Assembly: GCA_963723235.1 (NCBI GenBank)
Contig: CAVRPV010000001.1
Location: 1-64,000, forward strand
Reading direction: 5' to 3'
Source: CAIRTM01 sp963723235
GTDB lineage: Bacteria > Desulfobacterota > WTBG01 > CAIYCZ01 > CAIRTM01
Length of the DNA stretch: 64,000 nucleotides
Shown here: positions 56,374-64,000 of the stretch, one piece after another
How the letters are laid out: each line of letters opens with the position of its first letter
Numbering within the stretch: the first letter of the stretch is position 1
Position numbers and translations under genes: made by a program
Notes under the pieces: model-generated
What the model saw: the letters and a program-made list of their open reading frames with translations, nothing else
Told to the model about the DNA's origin: nothing
Database searches by the model: none

Positions 56374-58038
56374 TTATAATCCTCGGGAAATTTTGTTTAT
56401 TCTCTCATAGTAGGTAAAGACAAACTCGCCGGACCTGCAAAGCGTGAAATAGTCGTTGTAATCACCCGCCGCAGGGATAGCCACCTCTTTGAGTTGATAG
56501 GACTTCAAAAAATCAGGCGACGCCAACAGTTCTGTGTCTCCCAGAAACCATGGTTTTGTCGATCCATTGGCCGGCCCGATAATGATGTAGTCCGGTTTTC
56601 TTGACAGCACATAAGCGCCGTCACCTTTTCCGTGCCCCGGCATAAGCTGCCATGGGTTATATTGTTCAAAAACTTTCTTTCTAATTTCATTCCTTCCTGA
56701 TGCAGTCAAGAGTTGCTGCAACTTGATATCAATCCGATAAGAAACTGGCCTTCTTGCAATCCTATAATCATTAAGCCCCAGCATATCGATAGCTGCAAGC
56801 TCTGAATAGTACGGTGTTGAGCCGGCAGTGTTGCAAGCAATAAGTGAATTTGCCGGCCAGTTCTGTCGCATGTACATCCCAGCGTATCGCCCATAATAGG
56901 CCGCTGCATCGGGCACAGCAATACTGTACTTATACATGTAACTGTGTTCCTTAACCTTCTGAAAATCTCCCGGGGTCTTTATGATAAGCCCATAGGATAT
57001 AAGAAAGTTAAGCCCAACCAGACAGGTGCAAATAAGCCTTCTAGTAAAGTCTCGCTGAAACCGCATGTACATTGCAGACTGTGCAACAAGCAGATACAAT
57101 ACCGGCAGCAGAGGCACCATAAATCTGAATCCCGGCATATGGTCACCACCCATTGAGACAATGTAGGCGGCGTAACACACCAGAATGCTGATAAGATAGA
57201 GGTTGCTGCGAACAAATCCCTTGAAATCTTTCACTAACAACAGCATGCCAAGCGGAAATCCATACAGTAAAACAAAGTGCGCTAAATAACGGGACCCAAA
57301 CAGCAGCTTTATACTATTGGCTGCACCGCCTTTCACGTAATATGTGCATGGGAATACATATCCAAAATACCAAAAACGCCAGAGGAAATACGGCGTGAAC
57401 AGGATCAAAAAACCCGCCAGAAGGAACAGGGCCTGCCGTAGTCCTGAAAGCAGTTGCCGTCTGTTTTTGAAAAAACAGAAGAAAAAGGTGATCGCAAACA
57501 GCAGCAACCCTTCAAGGCGCGTCATAGAGGCCAGGCAGAAGAGAAGCCCTGTGCAGAAAAGATTTCGGGGTATGGGCCGGGCCTGGAAAAACAACAACAC
57601 CCCGGCAAAAGCAAAAAATGTGAACATAAGCGTTTCAAGCCCGCCGAGCGCCCACAGGGCAAAACAGCTGTTCGTTGCCAGCAGCAGCGAACAGAGGATT
57701 GTATTCCTGTTGGTACTGATAAAGGGAAGCAGCAAAGCGAGGATTCCAAAGAGCATCCCGGCTACCCGGGATGCGGTAACCAGATCAAAGCTGCAGGCGC
57801 CTAAAAGGCTCACAAACATAAGCCAGAGAAAGCAGGAGTACCCTTCCACCCGTTCACCGGGGTTCCAGACAAGCCCCTTCCCGTCCAGCAAATGTCGTGC
57901 GTAACGCAAAACGATATATGCGTCATCGTGATAAAACCCCCACAACTGGTAGAGGAAAAAGAGAAAGCACAGAATGCTGAGTAACAGCAGTCCTGTCTTC
58001 ATCGTGCCGGTTTGTAGCGGCTTATGCCCGGGGTTCAT
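56374..58038 (-). CDS. GT-C membrane glycosyltransferase-like protein 2
   Basis: The 554-residue protein has about eleven helices followed by a soluble C-terminal domain of roughly 170 residues. The first loop holds YHDDAYIVLRYARHLLDGKGLVWNPGERVEGY, with the paired acidic residues and NPGExVEG motif of a well-known family of bacterial GT39-like proteins. MTRLEGLLL gives the TRxEG helix motif, and MGGDHMPGFRFMVPLLP follows. The C-terminal part (AIDMLGLNDYRIAR, GHGKGDGAYVLSRKPDYIIIGP) is typical of the same family. The product probably glycosylates a lipid or protein in the periplasm. It overlaps nothing but is tightly followed by protein 1. Confidence 0.8.
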   Translation of the reverse strand: MNPGHKPLQTGTMKTGLLLLSILCFLFFLYQLWGFYHDDAYIVLRYARHLLDGKGLVWNPGERVEGYSCFLWLMFVSLLGACSFDLVTASRVAGMLFGILALLLPFISTNRNTILCSLLLATNSCFALWALGGLETLMFTFFAFAGVLLFFQARPIPRNLFCTGLLFCLASMTRLEGLLLFAITFFFCFFKNRRQLLSGLRQALFLLAGFLILFTPYFLWRFWYFGYVFPCTYYVKGGAANSIKLLFGSRYLAHFVLLYGFPLGMLLLVKDFKGFVRSNLYLISILVCYAAYIVSMGGDHMPGFRFMVPLLPVLYLLVAQSAMYMRFQRDFTRRLICTCLVGLNFLISYGLIIKTPGDFQKVKEHSYMYKYSIAVPDAAAYYGRYAGMYMRQNWPANSLIACNTAGSTPYYSELAAIDMLGLNDYRIARRPVSYRIDIKLQQLLTASGRNEIRKKVFEQYNPWQLMPGHGKGDGAYVLSRKPDYIIIGPANGSTKPWFLGDTELLASPDFLKSYQLKEVAIPAAGDYNDYFTLCRSGEFVFTYYERINKISRGL

Positions 58039-58121
58039 TATACAGTCTGCCTTTTGAATTCTACAGTTTATATACCGCGCAGTATTCTATCTGCATGTAA
58101 TTGAAGCGTACGCTTTTCAAA

Positions 58122-60083
58122 TCACTGCTGCTGGGAAGAACGGCTGGATGTCGATACAATATCAAGGGGTTCGATGAGTACGTTGCCATTGCTGTCCCGA
58201 GAGGATACATACAACTTCCTATCCGGGAAAAAAGTCGCAAGCTCTGTATTACGCTCACCAAGATCGCGTGCAAATATAACAGGACTGTTTAATCCTGGTA
58301 CGTTGTGGAGGAAGCCGCACCCGAGGTCATTATCCATATATTTGTAACTTTTTTGAAAAAGCAACGCATTATTTATGCCCATTTCGTTCACTTTCTGCAT
58401 TAACGCATTATCGATTTCCCAAAAAGAGTCGGAATAAAATCTGTACAGTCGGGGTATTCGGATGCATCCGGTATAGAGAAGAAACACAAGAAAAAGAGCT
58501 ATGAAGCTATTAAAAATACGCATGCTACCGCATCGTCTACTATGCGCAATTTTTTTAATTATTTCGAATACCGCTTTTGCAGTCAAGACAAAAAGAAACG
58601 GCAGGCACATGTAATAAAATCTTGGCCCGAGGCACAGGTCCTGGAAGAAATAGAAAAAATAAAAAACAGGCGCGGCAAGTGCCCCGCATAGCAACAGATA
58701 CAGCTTCGGCTTTTTGGGAAAAGCAAACGGCGTCCAGAACACTATAAGCGGAAGAAGAGACGGAATCGGCCATTCGAAAAGGTACTGATTTAGCGCCATT
58801 GAATTGCTCTGAGTATGAAATATGGCGAGCCTAAAAGAGTGCGGCGGCCAGTTTAAAATCATGACGGGCTCCGATGAGAATCCGAAATAATGGCCTGTCG
58901 GCCAGCGCAGATTATATCCAAAGACCCGCGGGTCACCGTTGGTGGCAAAATTATAGCAAAGGAGCAGGGCAACCATGATGCACCCGCCAACGATACAGGC
59001 AATCAGAAGGTCGTATCTTTTCTTAATGATACTTCGAGCAGCATATGCCATGCAAAAAGGAAGGCCTACAACAACTGCTTCTCCGGGACGGATATTGAGC
59101 ATGGCGCCGACAGCAATCCCGGCGATACAGCCCAGCCATACAGAACCGTCGCTCAGAGCCTTTTCCGTACAGTAGAGAAAGAGCAGCAGAAAAAAAAGCG
59201 CGGAAACATGGTTCATGTAACTTGCTGACATGAACAGCACAAAGGGTGAGATGCAAAACAACAGCACGGAAAAACGGGCTTCATTTTCTTCAACAAAAGC
59301 GCGCGCAAATCCATACAGCGGGAAAACGCTACAGGCAGCCAGAATCGGATTGACGATCCAGGGGACGCCCAGCAAAACACCGAGCATCAGCAAAAAGGGG
59401 TGGACTGGAGGATATTGCGAGTACCACCTGTCCGTAAACAACATGTTATCATAGTAATACTGAAAAAAATCCGGAAGAGGGGGGAGCGCTGCGGTCAATG
59501 AGCCCTGTGCAAAAATTTTTGCTTGAAAAAGCTGGGCAATTTCATCCTGAACATGGGGGATATGCTCAAAAGCCGAAAAGGAAAAAAAATTGGTCACCCC
59601 AAACACCCAGACTGCAGCTATCAGCAAAAAGAGTCCGGGACGAATCTGCCAGAATTTCTTAACCGCTGCCACCGCTTTTGTCAACACATCCTGCGGTGCA
59701 GCCAGCACATAATTGAGAAACGAAAGCGAGCCAAGGACACCAAGCAGTGATACGATGAGCCAGCGGTAATCACGGAATGGATGGAAGTCCCATGAAATAA
59801 GCGGGTTGTGCTGGTTGACCGGACGAAAAAAACATCCCAGACAAACAACAAGGAAAAGCAGAGCCGTCATTCTCTTATAGGAAATAAAAAAAGCTTTCAG
59901 CCGTGCATTTGCATTCAGTAGAAATACCACTTGAAAACATGCAGGCACAAAGATCAAAAGCGAGCCCAGCACCACAAGCCCGGGTGGGTTTTCGCAGCCC
60001 TCGGCATAGATCGCAAGCAGCAGAGAAAGCAGCGCCATGGTGCCATATGACTGAAGAAGTTTTTTGGGGAATGCAAAAATCAT
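58122..60083 (-). CDS. GT-C membrane glycosyltransferase-like protein 3
   Basis: The largest of the three at 653 residues, with about fourteen helices. The catalytic loop is FSFSAFEHIPHVQDEIAQLFQAKIFAQG and LFTDRWYSQYPPVHPFLLMLG, again the HxxDE and YPPxHP motifs of polyprenyl-phosphate-dependent GT-C enzymes. A soluble C-terminal domain of about 110 residues (NALLFQKSYKYMDNDLGCGF, LGERNTELATFF) follows. Start ATG 60083 gives MIFAFPKKLLQ. It is the first of three collinear GT-C genes; with the PilZ protein nearby the set may add sugars to an exopolysaccharide or glycolipid. Confidence 0.78.
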   Translation of the reverse strand: MIFAFPKKLLQSYGTMALLSLLLAIYAEGCENPPGLVVLGSLLIFVPACFQVVFLLNANARLKAFFISYKRMTALLFLVVCLGCFFRPVNQHNPLISWDFHPFRDYRWLIVSLLGVLGSLSFLNYVLAAPQDVLTKAVAAVKKFWQIRPGLFLLIAAVWVFGVTNFFSFSAFEHIPHVQDEIAQLFQAKIFAQGSLTAALPPLPDFFQYYYDNMLFTDRWYSQYPPVHPFLLMLGVLLGVPWIVNPILAACSVFPLYGFARAFVEENEARFSVLLFCISPFVLFMSASYMNHVSALFFLLLFLYCTEKALSDGSVWLGCIAGIAVGAMLNIRPGEAVVVGLPFCMAYAARSIIKKRYDLLIACIVGGCIMVALLLCYNFATNGDPRVFGYNLRWPTGHYFGFSSEPVMILNWPPHSFRLAIFHTQSNSMALNQYLFEWPIPSLLPLIVFWTPFAFPKKPKLYLLLCGALAAPVFYFFYFFQDLCLGPRFYYMCLPFLFVLTAKAVFEIIKKIAHSRRCGSMRIFNSFIALFLVFLLYTGCIRIPRLYRFYSDSFWEIDNALMQKVNEMGINNALLFQKSYKYMDNDLGCGFLHNVPGLNSPVIFARDLGERNTELATFFPDRKLYVSSRDSNGNVLIEPLDIVSTSSRSSQQQ

Positions 60084-60169
60084 GCGCGCCTTATCGCCCG
60101 AAACAAATCGTCATACGATCGAATCTCAGAAGTACCGGCGGCTCGTCAGCAGCCGGGCCGGTTACACAC

Positions 60170-61072
60170 CTACCCCTGGTCAAGCATCTGTATCAGAGAA
60201 TTCATTTTCTGCCGGGCATCATCCAGAAACACACGCAAATTATTGCTGTGATTGGCCAGAATACCGTTGCGGCTGCCATTGGTGACAATGGTGGGTTCAA
60301 AATAGGACTCTTTCAGCGAAGAAATAATTTCACGCATAATGACATCGCTGTTTTTATCTTTGAGGACCTTCTGAAAATCAAGCGCGATTGCCTGCATAAC
60401 ATGATACAGGCCGTAGCCGATTCCCTGTGCATAATAGAAGTTATCATCAATAGCGCTCCAGTCAACCGGTGTATGGTCAGAGAGGTTTCCCTCAGCCGCA
60501 GGCCGTGACGCGTTCAAAAGTCTGGCAGTAGACCCGCCCAGCAGAGAAGCGTACCGCTCAAGCATTGTAATCAGATTATCGCTGCGCGGATAAAAATGTG
60601 CGTTGCCCTGTTTTAAATTGTCCGCATACGCGTCAAGGTATTTAATACCGCCCCGGAATTTCGTTTCGGCTGAAGGCATGATCCACCGGGCGGGATCGTT
60701 GCTGAAGCGCGTAAACGCCTCATCACAATCCGGATCAATCCTGTCGGTGGTGCGTTGCCGCGAGAGATTATCCCTGAGTGAGAGCGCGCCGTAGCGCACC
60801 ACCTCAAGCACGCCACGCTGAAAGCTCGGACGATTATCAAGCAGCACGCCCGGAGACAGCGCCATATCATTGGGGAGCCAGCCGCCCGGGCCGTTTAACT
60901 CTTGCTCCATCAGCCGCGCGAGTGTTTCAACCATCGTAACCCCGGCCGAGCCCTCCGTGCTGCTCGCCAACACAAACTGGGCCGGTTTCATGGAAAAATA
61001 AATCATATTAACGCCGTAGAGCACGATGATGCCTGCCGCGATTGCAATTTTGATTATGGTCTTTGTTTGCAT
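60170..61072 (-). CDS. DUF2333-family membrane-anchored protein
   Basis: The start ATG 61072 has GGAGAAG nine bases upstream. The 300-residue product has one N-terminal helix (residues 7-27) and then a soluble, probably periplasmic, helical domain with the family signature ELNGPGGWLPNDMALSPGVLLDNRPSFQ, YGALSLRDNLSRQRTTDRIDPD and GGIKYLDAYAD. The family is widespread in proteobacteria, about 300-340 residues long, and its function is unknown. The 3' end is duplicated 5 kb away (60-bp repeat A). It is followed on the same strand by the GT-C genes. Confidence 0.82.
   Translation of the reverse strand: MQTKTIIKIAIAAGIIVLYGVNMIYFSMKPAQFVLASSTEGSAGVTMVETLARLMEQELNGPGGWLPNDMALSPGVLLDNRPSFQRGVLEVVRYGALSLRDNLSRQRTTDRIDPDCDEAFTRFSNDPARWIMPSAETKFRGGIKYLDAYADNLKQGNAHFYPRSDNLITMLERYASLLGGSTARLLNASRPAAEGNLSDHTPVDWSAIDDNFYYAQGIGYGLYHVMQAIALDFQKVLKDKNSDVIMREIISSLKESYFEPTIVTNGSRNGILANHSNNLRVFLDDARQKMNSLIQMLDQG
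60173..60232 (-). repeat. 60-bp direct repeat B (end of the DUF2333 gene)
   Basis: The complete counterpart of repeat A at 54986-55045, same orientation, with five or so differences. It is the natural 3' end of the DUF2333 gene, so this copy is the original and repeat A the derived one. Confidence 0.85.
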
Positions 61073-61353
61073 GGGCTGTCTTCTCCGCCTGTGGATGTGT
61101 TCGGCCTCATCGGAAGAGTATATAGCATGTAAAGGCATGCGCTGGTAAAAAAATCATTGTGTGGCAAGGCGGCCCGGAACGGGCTGAAGCTTGCAAGGCA
61201 TCATCAAAAATTCAGCGTCTCATCTCCTGGGGTTAAAACCCGTTGCAGCGCGGCCGATCAGACTGATCCGCACTATCGGTCAAATCGGTCAGATTCAACC
61301 TGGATTAAAAAGGCTGCGCCTGGGGGGGGATTACTCCCTTTTTCAAAAGCCTC

Positions 61354-61998
61354 TCAATAGTTTTCAAGGAACTTCACATTGGCGCTTGTAAACAGATACA
61401 CACAAAAAAGCATGGGTTCAATCAGGTAGACTTTGAGGCCTACGTCGGAGCGCCACCAGTTCTGCGCATCAAATACTGCATTGGGAGCCCCCATTGCTTC
61501 GACTGTTACGCCTGAGCCCTTGAAAACCTTGCGGAACGCATACAGCGCCCTGCGGGTATGAAATTCATCGGTGACGATAATAAGGCGCGAATATCCGTTG
61601 CGCTGACTGTAGAGCAGCAGATCCCAGGCTTCATCAAAGGTCGATACCGCGCCGGTGCCGCTACGCGACGGAACCACGCTTACGGGCGCGCCGGGCTCAA
61701 AATAATCACGCTGGGCATAGGCGATCTTGCGCTGGCTGCAGTCAAAGTCAGGAACGCCGCAGGTATAGGGCCGCATATCGGTCAACAAAATTTTATCGGA
61801 ATATCCCTGCCGATAAAGCTCAAGCGCGCGCGGGAAACGGGTTTCGATTCCGCCGCCCAGCACCACAAGCGCATTCGCCCCCGGTGTCGCGTTATGCACG
61901 CTGAACAACCCGGCATACAGGGTAAGCAAAGGTTTGTAATTGAAAAAAAGGCAGATAAGAATAACGCAAAGAAGGGCGCAAACCAGTAGTTTTTTCAT
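61354..61998 (-). CDS. SanA/YdcF-like DUF218 protein
   Basis: The 214-residue protein has one N-terminal membrane helix (residues 4-22) and the DUF218 domain: ANALVVLGGGIETRFPRALELYRQG, then DKILLTDMRPYTCG, RSGTGAVSTFDEAWDLL and LIIVTDEFHTRRALYAFRKVF with its conserved Asp, Glu, His and Arg. Family members (ElyC, SanA, YdcF) affect envelope assembly at high or low temperature or under vancomycin; the enzymatic activity is not settled. Two extra cysteines (CGVPDFDC) in a loop are unusual and may form a disulfide in the periplasm. ATG 61998 lies ten bases behind the preceding J-domain gene's stop. Confidence 0.8.
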   Translation of the reverse strand: MKKLLVCALLCVILICLFFNYKPLLTLYAGLFSVHNATPGANALVVLGGGIETRFPRALELYRQGYSDKILLTDMRPYTCGVPDFDCSQRKIAYAQRDYFEPGAPVSVVPSRSGTGAVSTFDEAWDLLLYSQRNGYSRLIIVTDEFHTRRALYAFRKVFKGSGVTVEAMGAPNAVFDAQNWWRSDVGLKVYLIEPMLFCVYLFTSANVKFLENY

Positions 61999-62007
61999 AT
62001 GTCCCTG

Positions 62008-62757
62008 TTACTGCTTGGCGGCACTTGTATTATGGTTTTGCTGAGCCATGAGCAGCGTAAAAAGATCTCGCGGCGTGATCAAGCCGCGCTCGACAAAGTA
62101 TTCTCCGATAGTATGCTGCATCTTGCGCTGGCGACCGATCAGGACTACCCGCTCGCGGGTGCTGATAAAACCGAAACGCTGTGCGCAGGCTGCAAATCGC
62201 TCATTGTATGATCTCTTTGTAAGCACGGTTGCTATCTGCCGGGAGGTCATGATCCCAGCCTGCAGGGCGAGCTGCCCGATTTTAGGGCGCTGTGCGCTCT
62301 GCCACACGATCGCGTCGATCATGTCCTGCCACGAAATACGCCCGGAATAATAGAGATATTGCCCCAGCAACAGCGTACGCTGAGGGAGTCGGCCTTGATA
62401 ATAATGATCAGTTGGGCGACGGGCGCCCTGTTGATATGCGTGGCGCTTTGTATAGTGTTGCTTGCGGCGCCCGTTAAAAACCGGCTCCCCCGCAATGCGG
62501 CGGCTGCGGTTTTCAACATAGCTCAGCAGCGTCTCATAGGCGCTGCGAACCTTCTGAAAAAGGCGATGCATATCCTCACAATGCCCACCGACAGATCTGG
62601 CCCGATCCGGATGTGTTTCAAAAGCTCGTTTGTGATACGCTGTTTTCAAACCAACCGGCTGCAGGTATCTTAAAAAATCGTCCGAAACGGCTATCTCAGG
62701 CCCGAAAATTGTTGTACAGGCCTCGTATAATGCTGTGTGCTTACTTGCAATCGTCAT
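62008..62757 (-). CDS. J-domain protein with long C-terminal extension
   Basis: The 249-residue protein starts with a degenerate J domain (residues 1-85). The HPD tripeptide essential for stimulating DnaK lies at residues 49-51 in AFETHPDRARS, and RLFQKVRSAYETLLSYV is helix IV. The extension has YYQGRLPQRTLLLGQYLYYSGRISWQDMIDAIVWQS and QLALQAGIMTSRQIATVL, motifs shared with type-II/IV secretion- or pilus-related DUF4388-like proteins of delta-proteobacteria. I infer a specialised co-chaperone, partner unknown. It is transcribed with the DUF218 gene. Confidence 0.75.
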   Translation of the reverse strand: MTIASKHTALYEACTTIFGPEIAVSDDFLRYLQPVGLKTAYHKRAFETHPDRARSVGGHCEDMHRLFQKVRSAYETLLSYVENRSRRIAGEPVFNGRRKQHYTKRHAYQQGARRPTDHYYQGRLPQRTLLLGQYLYYSGRISWQDMIDAIVWQSAQRPKIGQLALQAGIMTSRQIATVLTKRSYNERFAACAQRFGFISTRERVVLIGRQRKMQHTIGEYFVERGLITPRDLFTLLMAQQNHNTSAAKQ

Positions 62758-62941
62758 AGTTCGTAACCGCCATCACATTACTCCAGAATCATGTTGCCGC
62801 ATTTATATCAGGAGCGCGCCTGCCAGACAACTAATAAATACAGTTGTGGTGAAGCCCTGAATACGCTGAAACCGTCGGGCTGGTCAGAGGATACGTCCTG
62901 TACTGTAAAGAATCGGTGTTCAGGCCGTGCAGAAAGACAAC

Positions 62942-63277
62942 CTATGCAGCTTTTTCTGATGAAGCCGGTTTGGAAGCATCCGAATCCGTGGATGTTGTTT
63001 TGGATTCGCTCCCCTGTGATGCGCTGTCGGAGGTGTCAGTGCCCGTTTTCTCCCCGGCTGGAGATTTCTTGCCGCTTGCGGAAGCGTTTGCATCCTTTTT
63101 GGCATAGTCGGTTTTGTACCAGCCGCTGCCCTTGAGTTGAAATGAACAGTTGGAGATCAGTTTTCGTATGTTTTGTCCCGCACAGTATTTGCATTCCTGC
63201 AAGGCCGCATCGCGGACTCCGACAAATACCTCGAAGTTTTTTTGACAATCATCACATACGTATTCATAAATCGGCAT
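62942..63277 (-). CDS. FmdB-family zinc-ribbon protein
   Basis: The 111-residue protein opens MPIYEYVCDDCQKNFEVF, the standard start of FmdB/regulatory zinc-ribbon proteins, with CxxC at residues 8-11 and a second CKYC at residues 29-32. The consensus SNCSFQLKGSGWYKTDY ends the conserved domain. The tail of about 50 residues is low-complexity, rich in Ser, Lys, Ala and Thr. The family is named for a regulator near a formamide gene and its function is unclear. It lies between the J-domain gene and the GT4 gene. Confidence 0.88.
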   Translation of the reverse strand: MPIYEYVCDDCQKNFEVFVGVRDAALQECKYCAGQNIRKLISNCSFQLKGSGWYKTDYAKKDANASASGKKSPAGEKTGTDTSDSASQGSESKTTSTDSDASKPASSEKAA

Positions 63278-63396
63278 TCCTATTCCTCCTGATACATACT
63301 ACCGGCAGCTTTTTTTCCTAAAGCCTGCCGTCTTTAAGCCCTTAAAGATAATCATTTATGCCGTTTTTGTCAACTCCCCCGGCGCAAAAAATTGAA

Positions 63397-64000
63397 TCAT
63401 TGCCGGTTGGCCAGCGCCAGATACAAGTCTTCCTGGGCATGCACCATGGCATTAATATCAAATTCAGCTATCATGGTTTTTCCGGTCGCGCCCATGGCAC
63501 GGGCTTCTTCCGGACGCTCAAGCAAATACACTATTTTTTCAGCCATCAAATCGACATCACCGGGCTGAACCAGAAAACCGTTAACCCCGTCGCGCACAAC
63601 CTCCGGCGTTCCGTCCACCCGGGTAGCAACAACCGGCAGGCCCGCAGCACAGGCCTGCGGCACAACCTGTGGCAGACCCTCCCAGTAGGATGACAACACC
63701 GCAATCTGTGAAGCATGCAGGATAGCGGCAACATCGCGGCGCCAGCCCGGCATAAAAAAATTGTTTTCAAGCCCGCTCCCGGCAACCGCTGAGGCAATCT
63801 GAGTGCGCAGCTCGCCGTCGCCTGCCAGCAGAAAACATGCCCGGGGATAACGGCGGTGAACTGCGGCGCAGGCTTGAACAAAATCAAGCGGCGCTTTTTG
63901 CGGCTTAAAACATGCCACCATGGTTACCAGGGGCGCATCCTGCGGGATGCCCAGTTCGCGGCGCACGGCCTGCGGGTCGGACGGTGCTCGGGCAAAGGCT
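63397..64000 (-). CDS. Glycosyltransferase family 4 (GT-B), N-terminus beyond the window
   Basis: About 201 C-terminal residues are present; the gene enters from the right edge. The fragment has the retaining GT4 pattern: VTMVACFKPQKAPLDFVQA, ACFLLAGDGELRTQIAS, VAAILHASQIAVLSSYWEGLPQVVPQACAAGLPVVATRVDGTPEVV with the SxxEGxPxVxxEA-like donor-binding motif, and GVNGFLVQPGDVDLMA. Such enzymes add a sugar from a nucleotide donor to lipopolysaccharide, capsule or exopolysaccharide precursors. The donor is unknown. The gene is the last of a leftward unit and ends 119 bp before fmdB. Confidence 0.88.
   Translation of the reverse strand, partial: AFARAPSDPQAVRRELGIPQDAPLVTMVACFKPQKAPLDFVQACAAVHRRYPRACFLLAGDGELRTQIASAVAGSGLENNFFMPGWRRDVAAILHASQIAVLSSYWEGLPQVVPQACAAGLPVVATRVDGTPEVVRDGVNGFLVQPGDVDLMAEKIVYLLERPEEARAMGATGKTMIAEFDINAMVHAQEDLYLALANRQ

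Noticed and set aside
63301..63332. Terminator between the GT4 gene and fmdB
   Set aside because: There is a short CGGCAG/CTGCCG stem, but on the minus strand it is not followed by a T tract.
1..64000. tRNA genes and CRISPR arrays
   Set aside because: I found no TTCRANTC-type T-loop with flanking cloverleaf pairing and no regularly spaced 25-40-bp direct repeats; the heptamer array is too short.

Overview
The window looks like a chromosomal segment of an anaerobic Gram-negative bacterium of the Desulfobacterota (former Deltaproteobacteria) type. This is inferred from outer-membrane machinery (RND pump, outer-membrane factor, lipoproteins, YcbB-type L,D-transpeptidase), a tungsten-type aldehyde ferredoxin oxidoreductase with a ferredoxin partner, a BchH/ChlI/ChlD-type chelatase set beside NikR, CstA, DUF2333 and FmdB proteins, and dispersed palindromic elements of a kind I associate with that group. 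I see no rRNA, no convincing tRNA and no CRISPR array. One structural RNA, RNase P RNA, is clear.

Layout. 1-14.7 kb: housekeeping and carbon metabolism (YciO/Sua5, branched-chain aminotransferase, lipoprotein, GH17-GT2 glucan synthase, ABC-F ATPase, beta-barrel protein, CstA, glycogen debranching enzyme, TSCPD protein). 14.8-18.0 kb: a promoter, a structured leader RNA ending in an intrinsic terminator, then four-cluster ferredoxin, aldehyde oxidoreductase and a small helical protein. 18.1-24.7 kb: a TetR repressor with two tandem palindromic operators in its own promoter, followed by a three-gene RND efflux system. 24.8-32.8 kb: small zinc ribbon, lipase-like hydrolase, the chelatase genes, NikR and a small HTH protein. 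32.8-37.9 kb: two sulfotransferases, two glycosyltransferase-like proteins and a TupA-type ATP-grasp protein, probably for surface polysaccharide decoration. 38.0-41.9 kb: rnpB, ruvX, a flavoprotein and several non-coding palindromic or repeat-rich stretches. 41.9-51.8 kb: PilZ protein, GT-C membrane glycosyltransferase, a decayed accessory patch (Bro-N protein and two scars of an FMN-reductase gene), MarC, RNB nuclease, EEP phosphatase/nuclease, cardiolipin synthase, FMN reductase. 51.9-64 kb: L,D-transpeptidase plus MepK-like peptidase, a second PilZ paralogue, three GT-C membrane proteins bracketed by a 60-bp direct repeat, DUF2333, DUF218, J-domain and FmdB proteins, and a GT4 glycosyltransferase cut by the window edge.

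An important caveat runs through the window: more than twenty single-base frame disruptions split otherwise well-conserved genes (ilvE, cstA, glgX, aor, the RND pump, the chelatase subunits, sulfotransferase, marC, RNB nuclease, cls). Many fall in homopolymers. I read most of them as sequence or assembly errors, and I give whole-gene coordinates across the breaks. Only the ORF6N fragment, the Bro-N gene and the FMN-reductase scars look like real decay.
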